Positions 36,560 to 48,800 are shown, counted from the stretch's first letter. The stretch is DNA of 64,000 nucleotides from Pocillopora verrucosa (GCF_036669915.1 NC_089320.1:22489948-22553947), one strand, 5' to 3'. The notes: generated by a model not told the origin, from the letters alone. Translations and numbers: made by a program.

Positions 36560-39377
36560 TTTAAAGACTAACAAAATCGCACGAGCTCGTAGAGCGAGTG
36601 CAATTTGTGGTCAATCTGTCAACACAGATTACAATAAGGATTCTTAGATAGAATAATTTTGCTCTGAACCTGACGAAAAGGGGGTTCTAAAATTGAACCA
36701 CTCATTTTTTAAGTGAGGAAATAGGAAGCCAATGAAAAACAAAACAGGATATGCTATTAAAAAAACAGATGATGAAATTTTAGGAGCCCTTTGCACCATT
36801 CTTTGGAAACGGAACAACATCCTGGGTTTGAAGAATCTTTTCCTTTTTTAGATTACTTTATTTTTCTCTTTTGACCAATTGCTGCATATTTTTTATTTGT
36901 ATGAGATTGATTTTTAAAATATATCTGCAAAAAAAAACTTTATCGATAACAAAAATTCAATCTTCTTTCGTCTCAGGGAAAGTAAGTCGCATCCACTTTA
37001 AATCACTTATCAATCAATTGTAAATTATTTTCATAACATCGTGTTTTGTCTGACAAGCTTTAGATGTCTATAGGTTTTAGTCGTAGGAAGCTCATAGGAG
37101 TAACGTGACATTTTCTTCTCGCCTTATTGGAGAATCATTTTTTTTCCATGTATAGGTTTGGGTAAATCCTTTACTGCGGTGGAATGTGAGTGATTATGGT
37201 GGAATAACAGAAGTTAACATCGATGCGGATAAATTATGGACACCGGACATTTACCTCTATAACAAGTAAATGTATTTATATTAGCTGTGAATATATGAAA
37301 GTCATACATTTGAACTGCGGATAAAGACGTGAATATGAAAGCGATCTTCGCAGTTATGAACACTACTTAAGCAGTATAGTGAAAAGAAGGCCTGAAAAAA
37401 AATTCAGGCCTGCACCGGTATCGCAGAGGTTCAAATCCCGTACAGGCCTGAGTTTTTTTCAGGTCTTCTTTTCACTACTGCTTTAGTAGTGTTCATAACT
37501 GCGAAGATCGCTTTCATATTCATGTATTAATATTCTTCACTATCATTTCCTGTTTCTTAAGAAAATAAGGGCAGGTGAATAGTATGCCCGTTTATGAACG
37601 ATTTTCAATTGAGTATCTATAAAGTAATATGGGATTGTTTTGTTTTTCCTTTACTTCGCTTTGTGATTGGTTCAGAAAACTTGCGCCACTATCTCAACCC
37701 ATGGATCGGGAGTAAAACTAAAAAAAAATCCATTTTCTGACCAAGAGAGATCCTTCCTCAGTAAGGACTTAATTTCTGTTTCTATTTCTGGAAAGACCGA
37801 CGAATTTTTCAGTTAAGCAAGGCGTTGCTATTTGGACAAAATTATGGCTCCCATCGTCAAAACATTACTATTATACATAAAAGACAGCCAACACGCACTT
37901 GAAGTTTTTCGCAAGTTTAATTTCATTGATGAAGACAAACTCCTTTCACTCTTTTTACTCTCTCTCCCCATGGTGAAGGTCTCCTGGCCCTCGAACATTT
38001 TTTGTTCGTACTGTTAAGGAATCTACCTCTAAAACACTGCTCCGCCTAGCCGTACTGATGCTGACACTTAATTGCTTTTCTTGTGGGGAAAACTATAACC
38101 AACAAACTGATGGCGTAGCTATGGGTACCAAATAGCTACGCCAAAAGCTACCTCCTCTACCAGAGAGGAGCCAACTCAGTTTATAAACACTATCAATTCC
38201 TTCCACCAGGCTATAAAATACACTTGTTGGGCCTTTTTGGATATCAAAGTTTCAACTGAAGGCAATGGTCTATCCTCTGGTGTTTACTACAAACCGACAG
38301 ACTCAAATAGTTACTTGTGGTATTCAGTCATTTTTGCAGTTTGGAATTGACCTCGTGTAAATAGCCGGCTCTTGTTGTTTTACTTATTAGTGCGGACGAT
38401 TCTAGCGATGGGGCTCAGGACAGGATGAAAACCAAGATAAAGGTGAATCACAATGGCACTAACACATGGCTAGCACCCTCCATACTCCAGAGCTCATGTA
38501 AAATTGACGTACATTACTTTCCCTTTGACGAGCAGGTGAGTAAACATTAACCCGTCGCATTTCACTTAGTTACAGTAACGTGGATCGTAACTCAACATGT
38601 ATATTCTCACTGCAACGTCACTGTACGCGTTTCCACGAGAGTAAATTGCATTGTTAATTTTTTTACCCAGGACAGAGGTCATGTAAAGATAATTCTTTCT
38701 GACGCTCAAAAGAGTCTGGCTATCAATGAGGATCGCGGCGTATCGACTGCCACACTGTTTCGTCAAGCAATGACGTATGATTTTTAAAAGTGTTGTTTTT
38801 AGGGTGAATGCTGTCGATTCTGCTTTTTATACTTTCTTTTCAGACATGTTCTCTAAAGTTCGGCTCGTGGACATATGACGCATGGCGTGTTGATATAAAA
38901 GCTGAAAGCGCTCTCGCTGATACCAAAACAACACAAGTGAATGGAGAATGGGATTTAGTAGGGTTCCCCTGTGGGAGAAATGTCATGAAATATGAATGCT
39001 GCCCGCAGCCTTACTCTGATGTCACCTGCACTTTAAAGCTACGGAGAAGAACAACATACTTCTTCGTCAATTTAATTGTTCCTTGTTTTCTAATCACACG
39101 TAAGTTAAAAATATCAGCTGTAACAGTCAATTATATGTTTCTTAACCCTTTTACTCCTAAGATCTCATTATTAATTCTTTTTACTGCCCGCCATACAATT
39201 CCTATCATGTTACTTCGGAGAATTATATCAACTAATATTCCTCTAACTGATATTTAACAAGTATTGATCTCAGTGGAGGTTAACATCGGTGGATATTTAC
39301 CAAGCCGCGAACCGACACCGAGGTGAATACTTGTTTTAGTATATACCACATAGATACCAAAATTATGTTCATTTCTT

Positions 39378-39411
<34 letters not shown>

Positions 39412-41475
39412 ACTATTCACCAATAAGCGCCCATAAAGCACTATTCACTTCTGTGGTATATAATAATTTTCTTTACTCTCAGCACTTGTCTGATTAACAT
39501 TGTATTGATATTTTAAGGAGATATTCTGTCTTGGTTACTCATGGACGTTAAAGGCTTTAGATTTTATTGATGTAATTACGTGCTCATCAATCTCTGATGA
39601 GCATGATATTATGCGTGTTACAAGTCTCCAACAATTGAAAGGTTTGAGCCGGAGACCATAGGAGCAGACTCGATCATTGCTGGTCTACAATCTCCGCCTA
39701 TAGCAGTGAAAAACTGTTCAATTAATTAACTACAGATCTGAAGCGCTAGCTAATTTTTTTGTTTCTTTTCTATTCTTTTTTTTTCTTTTTTTCACCAGTT
39801 CTGTCTCTGCTGTCCTTTTTCCTTCCCTCAGAGGCTGGTGAAAGAATCACGTTGGTGATCACTACCTTATTAGCACTGACAGTGTTCATGCTGATTGTTG
39901 CTGACATATTACCACAAACATCTGAGGTAGTGCCAATCATCAGTGTTTATTTCCTCAGTATACTTATAGAGGTAAGTTGTATGAAAAAAAAACGGTCCTC
40001 TTGCTCTCTGTTTTTCGATTGTATTGTCACACAGTAATGACACCGCGCTCCTGTAGTTTTGAAGTAAAGGAGCTAAAAGGCGCCGAATTCATTTTATATT
40101 TGAGTGGCTCATAAAAGAGATGGAAAAAAACATAATGGAGAGATAGTCGTGTATAATTTCAGTAAGTCAGACTTAGACCAGAACTGACCATCTGCTAACG
40201 GAACGGTTTGCTCAGAAATCAGGGGAGATCATCTGTTGCACAGCTGCACAAATAAAGACGTTTAAGTCCATTTAACCACTGCTGATGATGAGCTTCCTCA
40301 TTAAATTTTAAATGTTTTTTTAGATGGGAATACAAAACTGGAATTTTATTAAACAACAAAATGGTCTAAATCAATCAGAACAATGCAGATAAGTTATATT
40401 TATCTTAGCGCTCTCCAAGCCATAAGCCAGTGGCCTAAGTTTCTTTGGCATTTCTCAGCGACTGCGCATGCTCACCACCTCGCAGCCCTTTAGAGTTACC
40501 TGTTCATAGAACCCTTCACTGGATTAATTTTCCCTACTTCCCGTACAAAACTTACCTCTTTTTCTGCAAGAGTCTGTGTTTTTCTTTTCATTATACGAAA
40601 TACCGGTATGTGATGATGAAGGTTCACTGATCACACTTTATTCCTAACTAACATGACACCAGATTTGGTATCAACTACATGGTCGTTAGAAATAAAGGCA
40701 TAACAGATGATAAAGGAGATCTAATTTACATATTGTATCAAATGTCTTCTCATTTTCTATTCCAAAGGTCGGTCTTTCGCTAATCGCCACTGTCTTAGTG
40801 TTGAAGTGCTACTTCACCAACCCTTCGTTCTCAGAAGTTCCTTTCTGGATTCGCTTAGTAATCATCCAATGGTTGGGTAAACTTTTGAAAATCGAAGTTA
40901 AAAGAAAACGAAGGCAAATGCGCAAAAAGGAAGAAAAAGCAGCTGAAGAAGAAAAGAAATCCAACCGACCCCTGTCTGTAGCAGAGTCGTTGGACCCAAA
41001 TTTTAATTTGTTTCACCAAAGGTTCGCGAGCCGAAGGAACACAGAGGCAAATATTAACTTACTTGAACATCACAATGCACACAAATGTGGAACTTGTCAT
41101 GAGATGACGGTGGATATGCTTCATTTGGGACACGGAATTCACTCCAGGAACATCAGTAGATATCCTTCGAGAGCTTCAGTCAGGAGGGAGTCCGTGTACG
41201 ATAATGCTCCCATAAATAATGATGATCTCAGAGCGAACACGTCCGCACATTCGAATTCAAACTCGCTTATCACTGCCATGCTCCATCAGCAAGAGCACCT
41301 AGTGCACTATGTGAAGAAACTGGTACGAGCTGTTGAAGAACAGGACGAGTATGATTCTAAAAAAGAGGAGTGGATCCTAGTTGCGGAGATTCTAGATTCC
41401 TTTTTCCTCTACTTGTTTGTGATTATCATGATTGGATCCACCATAATGATTTTCAGCGTAGGGAAGTCACTGTAA
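33486..41475 (+). CDS. Gene D: nicotinic acetylcholine receptor alpha-type subunit
   Basis: Alpha-like Cys-loop channel subunit. Exons: 33486-33564 (signal peptide, phase 1), 34027-34154, 34433-34477, 37156-37265, 38391-38535, 38844-39099, 39799-39971, 40768-41475; 547 residues. The first ligand-domain exon is short (128 nt). Conserved: loop D Trp in VWVNPLLRWN, loop A TPDIYLYN, Cys-loop C157/C171, Trp178 in GSWTYDA, vicinal C221-C222 in KYECCPQPY, and TM2 with Glu at -1', Thr at 7' and Asp at 20'. The cytoplasmic loop has a lysine/glutamate-rich start and a CGTC motif (codons at 41086-41097), and TM4 ends in a short tail. It has the longest introns of the cluster: intron 3 (34478-37155) houses a small antisense gene and intron 4 (37266-38390) a fold-back element and a dead retroelement. 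It is in tandem with C and converges on E. Confidence 0.92.
35200..35883 (-). CDS. Small secreted protein gene nested antisense in gene D intron 3
   Basis: Three exons on the minus strand: 35883-35797 (ATG to gtaaat donor, phase 0), 35659-35602 (acceptor after tttccaaag, gtaagt donor, phase 1) and 35306-35200 (acceptor tttttcag, ending TAA). Joined, they encode 83 residues. The first about 20, beginning MNCFILLITLGL, form a textbook signal peptide ending near FPLAY. The mature part is charged and Pro/Ser-rich (linker KMDSPPGGHG), then has a Tyr/His-rich segment VSYYGIAHHPMYNDYSG and an acidic, polar tail. There are no cysteines after the signal peptide and no dibasic site, so a classical amidated neuropeptide is not obvious. 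Splice sites and phase agree throughout, which argues for a real gene. I do not recognise the family. A tRNA-like repeat fragment lies in its second intron. Confidence 0.65.
35400..35480 (-). mobile_element. tRNA-like (SINE-type) fragment
   Basis: On the minus strand, agttcagtggtagagcatc is a good tRNA D-arm/A-box match, followed by a caccacaaaatcaagaggtc anticodon-arm-like part. The expected T-arm/B-box is eroded (gtggattacatcccc). It is a decayed tRNA-derived element, not an intact tRNA gene. Confidence 0.55.
37329..37523. mobile_element. Long fold-back element with internal Pol III B-box
   Basis: Two arms of about 85 nt are near-perfect complements: the left starts gaatatgaaagcgatcttcg and the right ends cgaagatcgctttcatattc. 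The short loop contains ggttcaaatcc at 37428-37438, an exact tRNA B-box. A second, single-arm relative is at 63200-63345. It lies in intron 4 of gene D. Confidence 0.85.
37822..38345 (+). mobile_element. Degenerate Penelope-like reverse transcriptase fragment
   Basis: Translated fragments scattered over the plus-strand frames resemble a reverse transcriptase of the Penelope-like type found in cnidarians: YIKDSQHALEVFRKFNFI, then TLLRLAV and LTLNCFSCGENY, then QTDGVAMGT at the position of the conserved GVAMGT block, and later FLDIKVS-like and VYYKPTDSNSYLWY pieces. Several frameshifts and stops separate them, so it is an inactive remnant. Assignment to Penelope-like rather than another reverse transcriptase class is from memory of motifs. 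Confidence 0.65.
39279..39320. repeat. Short palindrome-type repeat in intron of gene D
   Basis: Contains ggtggatatttaccaagccg followed by cgaggtgaatac. It is related to the palindrome at 11143-11182. Confidence 0.45.
39381..39409. repeat. (AT)n microsatellite
   Basis: Uninterrupted AT dinucleotide run in intron 6 of gene D. Confidence 0.95.
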
Positions 41476-42302
41476 ACGTGAGTAATGCAGTTAGGGCTAC
41501 GGAAGAGAACCGTAGAATTATGCAGCTAAGATATGTCGCTAAGTCTGGAATTCTTGTAAAAACTTGAAATATTTAAAATTACAAGCTGGGATCAACCAAA
41601 CGAGTTAATAGGAGGTCGAGGTTAATATTCAGACATAGTTAAGATTTTTAAATTCGTTATACATGAATTTTTGGGTATTTTCACCCAAATGAATCATGAA
41701 AAGATAAAAATAGGAACGTTGTATAAGTATAAATGATTTAATTAGCATTAAGGAAGACAATTGGCGGATATGTTCTCAAGCAAGATGAATTAAAAATACT
41801 TTAAGAGGACCTTATTGTTATCAGTAAGGTGGTAATTTGTCGACCTATATTGTACAGAAGATTAATAGTTCTATTATAATTATGAGCAAATCAATAACGT
41901 TATAAAGCAAAAATAATTTTCAATAACATAGAAAAAATTTTGAGTTTAATTTTAAAAAATTTACGGAAAGACATTGCAATTTTAACCATTGTGTCGACAG
42001 GATGCTAATCAGTCTTCAGAAAGAAAAGGTCCCTATAAACTCTTATTGACGGGAACTCACGCCATAAGAAATGACTTTTCCCTAAATTTTGAAATGCTTA
42101 AAAGAATAAAGCTGTAAATTTCGAACATCTAGATACTAAGGGAAAAAATAGCCGGTTTACAAGGTAAATCTGTGCTTCTTACAACAAGGTCTAAATCAAA
42201 TGTAGGTACGTCTAGCAATAGTTTGCCGGATAACAATTATTGGAAAAAAGTCCTCTGATTTAGGCTAGGCCATATCTAGAGGCTATTTCTGAGTTAGAGA
42301 TT
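41476..42302. other. Tail-to-tail intergenic region between D and E
   Basis: Very AT-rich 3' UTR and spacer DNA. A plus-strand AATAAA at 42105-42110 could terminate gene D, although it is over 600 nt from the stop codon. No gene was recognised. Confidence 0.5.
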
Positions 42303-45300
42303 TCAGTAACTTGGAGCTTGTAGAAAAATCGCTAGTGTAGATATGATTAATGTCAACATGAATAACCAAAAGAAACAAGCGTCGATAACAGCGGCGACCA
42401 GTTTCCATTCCTCTCTCTTTATTTCATTTGCCTCATTTTCTCTGACATAATGCACCAGCCTTCGAACGTTCTTCAACAAATTGTCCTGTTTAAGAAGCAT
42501 CTCTTTCATGGAGATCTCTAAAGAGAGAGGAATATTCTGCGGAGGGCTGTCATCCGTAGTCGGATGCTCTTCGTTAATAGTTTCCAAACAGTTTGCGCAT
42601 GTGTTAAACAGCTGCGGGAGTCCGATAGTTGATGCTGCCTCTGATGCATGGCTACATCGCCGCTCAGAGAAGGCGGAAGTACGACGTGAAATGCTACCTC
42701 TGCATATTCCCGTGGGTGGAAGAACTGAATTTCGTCTCTCGAACTCAATCTCTTCCCGTGCTTCAGCTTTTTCTTCGAAATGTTTCTTGATGACTTTCAC
42801 GAGTCCTGGAGGAATTTTGACGCGAAAGAATTTTGCCAGCCAGTTCAGGACAATAGTTCTCACCCATGTGGGAATCTCTGCCACTGACGGATTGTTGTAA
42901 TGACATTTGAGGGCCAAGCATGTTGCCACCAAAGAGAGACCAACCTATTGAAATAATGGAGAGCGCGGTTTGTTAAAACTGTTGAACTGTTTTGTAATGG
43001 AAAAATCCATCCTCCATGTACAAATAAGCTAAAAACTCCGACTCAAAAATTATGCTAATACATCTCCGCAACCAGACGGGGTCAGGTAGCTCCAGTTAAC
43101 TTGTGTTGTCTCAATTGAAAATAAATTTCGAATGAGAGCAGAGAAGGTTTCGCTTTCTGATGAAAAATGAATGTGATCCAGTTACTCGCCTCAAACATGA
43201 TTCCAGTGTAATATATGCTAATCAGTGGAATTACTTCAGAAGTAGCCGGCATGATTTCCGCCACAATCAACATGAACACAATCATGGCCAGTAGGTTGGT
43301 AATCACCAACGTGATGCGTTCACCGGAGTCAGGGGGGAGGAAAAACGACAGCAGTGTCAGGGCTACATACAAACGAAAACAATAACTCAAAAGCTGAAAT
43401 GTCTCTTGGTTAATATCTAGTCTGGAAATTTTTTATTATTTTTTTAAACCAAGTGGTGATAAGAGATATATTTTTGACTTTGTAATGATATCGGCTCCCT
43501 TGCCTCTGAAAAGAGACATCCATTACAGAGGGCATTTTGAGTTTGGAGCTCGTTTTTTGCTAAAAGGGTTTGTTTCCGGGTTTACTAGTTTTTGCCTCCC
43601 TATAATCCCTCCTAGATGGAATGTTAGTCAGTCGCAAGGCTGCCCCCGAACATTTCACCAGGCTTCCCTGGCAATTTCCTGGTACCCATTTATACTCCTG
43701 GGAGGAGAGAGACGTTGTCTGAGTAATGTGTTTTTCCCAAGAACACAACACATGACCAGACCAGGTCTCGGACCTAACCCTCGAGATGCGGAGTCCAGTG
43801 CACTAACCAGTAGGCCACCTCGTCTCCAACTAATCCCCAACTAGACTACAATATTAGTTGGCTTACATGTTATTAACGCACATGGTACGATCATGTTGAT
43901 GTAATAGTATATGGTTCGTCTCCTTATATGGATTGTATACGTCACATCCGGGTAAGGCTGAGGACAGCACGCGTAGATAATTTCATTTCTTTGCGCAGGT
44001 ATACCAATTAGGTCCCATTCTCCACTAGAAACGTACTTTTTAGTGTCACCTTCGTCTGCCTCTTTTACGACGTCAACCCGGTAACCGTCGAAAGTCCATG
44101 AGCCAAACTTCATTGAACAGAGCTAAATTATTAAAGTAAATAGAATTCTAAATCGACGCCGTCATCAGGGTGTTAACTGATTGTCTTCAACTAACCCAAG
44201 ATTGCGTTGATTTCGCTTTACAACGCTTTTTGATTGGTCAAGGAAATTCGTTTCACTTCATAAACCAAACAAATCATGTAAAAACGAGGTCTTGTTTATT
44301 TCCTCTGAAATTAGTAATTGTAGTCTTACTCATCACTTAAACTTTTAGCAGGCTTTTCCTGTGTATTAGCCAGATCTGGTAACTTTTCCTTTGTCATAAA
44401 CCAGACACAGAGGTTCGTTTCATTCTGTTTTAGTCACAGAAAATGTGTTTAAAACTAACCTGCTCGTCAAAAGGGAAAAAGTTGACGTTTATCTTGCAGG
44501 AGAACGTGTAGATAACTGGGCTAAGCCACATGTTGCGACCGTTAGAGCTGAGTACTATTTTAGTTTTGAATCGGTCAAGGGCCCCATCTTGGCTTGCATC
44601 GGCACTGGAAGGGTAAAAATATAGGTCTGAAATACACTCGGCGCGTCAGTAAACATTATCATAACCTCAAAAGTAATTGGCATTCATACTTGTTGTATAG
44701 ATAGATATCTGGTATCCACACTTTATTTGCCTTTATGTTCATCTGATCCATTCCTTCATAATCTGATTTGTTCCAAGTTAAGAATGGATTGAACCAAGAC
44801 TAGATGAAAGGACAGAAACCAAAAGGTTTGAAATCAGAACTTGTGGACAAAAATGCGCAAGGTCAGCATAAAACGAGCACAAGTTTATTTAAAGGAAGAG
44901 TTGTGTGATTAAGATTTTCCATTTTCACTGAGTTGCAGAGCTATTTTGGATTCTGGTCACAGTTCCTATGACCCACTTATCAATTATATAATACGGTAAT
45001 TCGGACCTGGTTAGGGAACTCCGAAGCAACTGTCACGTAAACTGAGCAGCAACACACTACTGTTGTTCAAACTATCTTAATCGTTGCAAGACTACTTTGG
45101 AAAAGAGACTCAAAAATTACCTGACGAATCCACAGGCTCACTTGCAGCAACTGATTTTTCTCGTCCTTGAATCATCAAAATAAAACCTCAGTGTAATTGC
45201 GATATTTCAATGCAACTTTAAAAGAGAATCCCGTTCGACGTTTATCAAAAGGCAAAGAAAATCAGGGGGTAAATACAGTCTATGTTTCACCTACAAGGAG

Positions 45301-45882
45301 AACTAATTTTGGTTTTATTTTTAGGTGCTTAATAATGATTTAATTGGATTCAACTTTTTTAAATCTCTTGAGCCTTCCCCCAAACTCCCACAATAGATGA
45401 GTAGCCAGTCAGACCTCCTGTATATCATTATTCGGCCATTTCATAATTAAGCGCTTTTCCATTGAGTAGTCGTAAAACCAACACAAACGGAATCACAACG
45501 GCCAATCAGAAGAGAGGGAATACCTTAAAGGGCCAATGAGAACTCAAAAACAACAAAACTTCCTAAGAAAAAGCGGGAAACCAAGTCGTAATCATTTTAG
45601 TTCTGCATCTGACGAGTGAGAGAGTGGCGCAAGTTTTCTGGACCAATCACAGAGCGGAGTAAAGCAAAACCAATGCAATCTCGGATCACTTTCGACAATC
45701 AATTAAAGTTACTCTAAGTCGTACCACTTTAATGATTTGATGTAAGGACACTCCAAGTTCAACGGTGACTTTTTCACTCATATTCAGAACAGGTCGGAGC
45801 TCAGGATTGTAGTTCGAGAGGAATAGTTTCCGCCATAACCTCCCTTCCTCGTTATCTGAGTTATTCTGCTTAACATCGACAT
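42303..45882 (-). CDS. Gene E: nicotinic acetylcholine receptor alpha-type subunit (signal exon not found)
   Basis: Alpha-like Cys-loop channel subunit. Exons in transcription order: 45882-45725, 45165-45121, 44799-44690, 44604-44460, 44122-43867, 43362-43190, 42944-42303. The first listed exon starts in phase 1 after acceptor ttttactttctgcag, so a separate signal-peptide exon must exist upstream; none could be identified by 49300. About 509 codons are present. Conserved: loop D Trp in SWFNPFL, loop A IPDIYLYN, Cys-loop with FFPFDE, GSWTFDG (Phe instead of Tyr), and vicinal CC in [10 protein letters not shown]2 reads [17 protein letters not shown], with Ile where all five paralogs have Thr at 12'. 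The donor after the TM2 exon is GC (gcgagt) rather than GT. A CANC motif lies in the cytoplasmic loop, and a SINE in intron 43363-43866. It is the closest paralog of F. Confidence 0.9.
43580..43840 (-). mobile_element. tRNA-derived SINE-like element
   Basis: On the minus strand the element begins gagacgaggtggcctactgg, containing an A-box-like block (tggcctactggttagtgcac), then a B-box-like ggtccgagacc about 30 nt later (43774-43764), followed by a non-tRNA body (about 43580-43740). This is the layout of a tRNA-head SINE. It sits in intron 43363-43866 of gene E, antisense to nothing and in the same sense as the gene. Confidence 0.7.
45440..45690 (-). repeat. Dispersed repeat, inverted copy (intron of gene E)
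   Basis: Carries the complement of the 14062-14300 blocks: aatcacaacggccaatcag, ccaatgagaactcaaaaac, and gtggcgcaagttttctggac followed by caatcacagagcgg. Confidence 0.65.
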
Positions 45883-48800
45883 CTGCAGAAAGTAAAATAA
45901 TGCACAACAAGTTGCATGTGAGAAGAGACAAACTACTTGTAGGTAGTATTCATTACCACTCTGCGCAAAGAGGGTGTGTTCTGGGTTTTGGCTTACGCAC
46001 TCAAATATTGATTCGGTTGATTGCAAGCACTAAGTACTTTGTTGTTCATTTGTGAGATTCTCGCAGAAATGTTTGGTTTAGTGTTCTCACAACAGATGTT
46101 TGATCTTCCGAGGTCAAAAGCCTAACATGTCTACTCAGGCCTGCCGATAGTAAATGAATAGAAAAGCATGTTCTTTAGAGTTATACCAGTACTCAGTGAG
46201 TGAGAATCCGAGAGATAGTAATCGATTAGTCACTCAGAACCAGTGTGGCTAAAGAATGAGGGTGAAGTGAATTTGAAGTAAGTAGCATTTTCTTAGAGAA
46301 CCGAGAGATTGGACCAGATTGAGGAAGACTTAAAAATAAAGTTCGAGGGACGTTAGTGCTTTCGTAAAGGTGTGTTGCGATCTACAGTTAATTTCCCCTG
46401 TCATTGCGACCCAACAATATTTTCAACGGGGCAAGCTAATCAATTATAATAAAAAAGGCAGCTGAAACTGAAAAGGAAAAGATATGAAATGAAACATCTG
46501 TTACAATAGTTCAGTTTCTCGCACGCAGGTCACGCCGTCTGGGCTCACAAAGGTCACTAAATCACATCAAATTTTATCTCTTGAAATCAAGCGAGACGTC
46601 AGTCCGTATCTTTCAGTCCTTTCTTTATTGAATTTAAATTCATCACGTAATAACTCCCTGGTATGTTAACGGATTACGTTCACAAAAAGCGTGCAGATTA
46701 AATCTCAAATCTGCACGCTCATGAATTTTTTCTGGCCAGACTCTCAAACTGAAACGAGTCAATGGGCTTGATTGCCTGAATGACTTAATACTGCCGTATG
46801 TGATCCTGGGTGACCAATGTTAGCACCGCTATATTAGAAACCTTGGAAGATATGGATGAACAAAAAATTCACAAGGATAGTTAATGACTATTGCGAGAAA
46901 CTGATTTCTAAAATATTAATTTCAGATATGCTCAAGACAAAAAAAGCATTAAATTTCAAGGTTTTTTGTTTATAATTTTGCCACAATTCCTCCGATCACA
47001 TCTATCTCTCTCTCCGATGATGCAGTAAATTATGGCGTTGTTTTCCACAAGGGGGGAGGGGGGGCATTGCTCTAAAAGGGAATCAAAATTGCCGATCTAG
47101 TAGATGTCCATCTTACTGAGCCATGTTCGAGGGGAAGGGGACTAAAGGGGTTTGGTTACGGTTGTGCCACTGTGGCCTGCAAAGCCTCCAAACCTGACAC
47201 CCTCACGGGAGAAAATTCGATTATTTCACTTTCTTGTCCAAAAAGAAAAGCTTGTTATAGATTGTGGCATGTCGACCTCATATGGAGCCATTATCGTGCT
47301 TGGCATGGACTATTTACACGATAAACGTTAGAAATGTATTATCCCAACTTCGAAAACCAGGCTCCTGTCAGCATATGCCGAAAAAGACAGGCTTTTACCG
47401 TCAAACACCTATTTTATGCTAATCTGAGCGCAATGCGAGGGAGAATGTGATGAAGATTAACTGATATGATTAGATAGAACGGTCTGAAACGATCTGACAG
47501 ATTTGAATTAATGGAACGTGAGGAATGACGGACATCAAACTGTACGTAGACTATAAAAGGTTCACTGCATCTTAGTTTATAGCCAGAAATACTCGGAAAT
47601 TTTGATATCGTCGAAGTCGGTTTAGCGCATGATTTTCATCGGAAAAAAATTGGAGTTTTGGTGCTTAAGTTAAAGGCTTCTACAGCTAACATGGTTATCT
47701 TTCGATTTTTACGGTGCCCCAGCCACAAATATGAGTCATTCCATTCCAAGAGGATTATCTCCTTATGAGATAGAGGATTATTTCCAAATCTAGTTTGTTC
47801 CATCTGATCTTGCGACATGTTGGAAACACTTCGCCCGCCCTTGGCAGAGTTTCACTGTACACCACACCGCTAATGTACCAAATCTGTTGCAGTATATGGT
47901 ATTGTGATATTGACGGAACATTTCTCCAACCAAGGAAAACAGATTCGATTCAGATATCTCCTTCATGGGAATGGAACATTTGTTTGACTGTGGTTTGTAA
48001 TAAACATAGCGGTTATGACATCCATAACTGGTCAAATTGACAAGTTCAGTGAAACAGCTAGCGGGTTTACATTGACTCGTTCAGGTGTCTCACGGAAATC
48101 CATTCTCTAATTATAAGGTCTATCTAGTCACACTGCCTAATATTCCAAATTGCTGACATTAATTGCATATCAAGAAATCGGTATTGAACGCTTAAAGAAA
48201 AGTATGTGAAAAGGGTTGAATTGTTACATTTACTGCGAACTTTCTCCCATGCAATCGAATTAGAAAAGACATATTATGGCCTAAGGTTTTCCTCACACAA
48301 ATTTTGTTATTCTACTCACCCACACTTGAAGATGTTACGACATTCAAATACAAGAGATTCAAAAGAAGCCCAGAGAAGATTCCGTGTCTTCTCGTCATTT
48401 TTGTTAGCCAGTTAGTGCATGCACTCCTGTGTAATAACCGTTAAATCGTGTCAGTAAGCCAAACCAAAGCACAGGAATCTGGTTAAAGGGGCATATTTGT
48501 TCATATCTCTCCGCTACACTGTAAATGGCGCACAGGTGACCAAAAGAGTGGGGTCATACAGCTGCTCTTTATCAGACCATCGAAAGCGTAAAAAAAATAA
48601 CAATAAGAGCACGCACTCAAGGTTTATTAAGGTTTGATTATTATGCAGATCCTTTATCTGTACCGCTGCATGCCTTCCCTTGACATCGGCGAGAAAGAAC
48701 TGCCTCTTAAAAAAGATAAAGAAAACTTTGCGGTCAACTCAGGTTGAAGCCTGGAGTGGAAGGACAACAGTGCTTAGAGAGAGAGTTATGGAGAAGAGCA

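Noticed and set aside
43485..43844. 119-codon plus-strand frame
   Set aside because: It is the antisense reading of the SINE-like element at 43580-43840.
45882..45931. In-frame extension upstream of gene E exon 2 that reads like a signal peptide from a TTG codon
   Set aside because: There is no ATG in that frame before a stop, and ttttactttctgcag is a good acceptor. The stretch is intron sequence, and the true signal exon is elsewhere.
47041..47070. G-rich run as a possible G-quadruplex or regulatory site
   Set aside because: Short simple-sequence tract in intergenic DNA with no other supporting signal.
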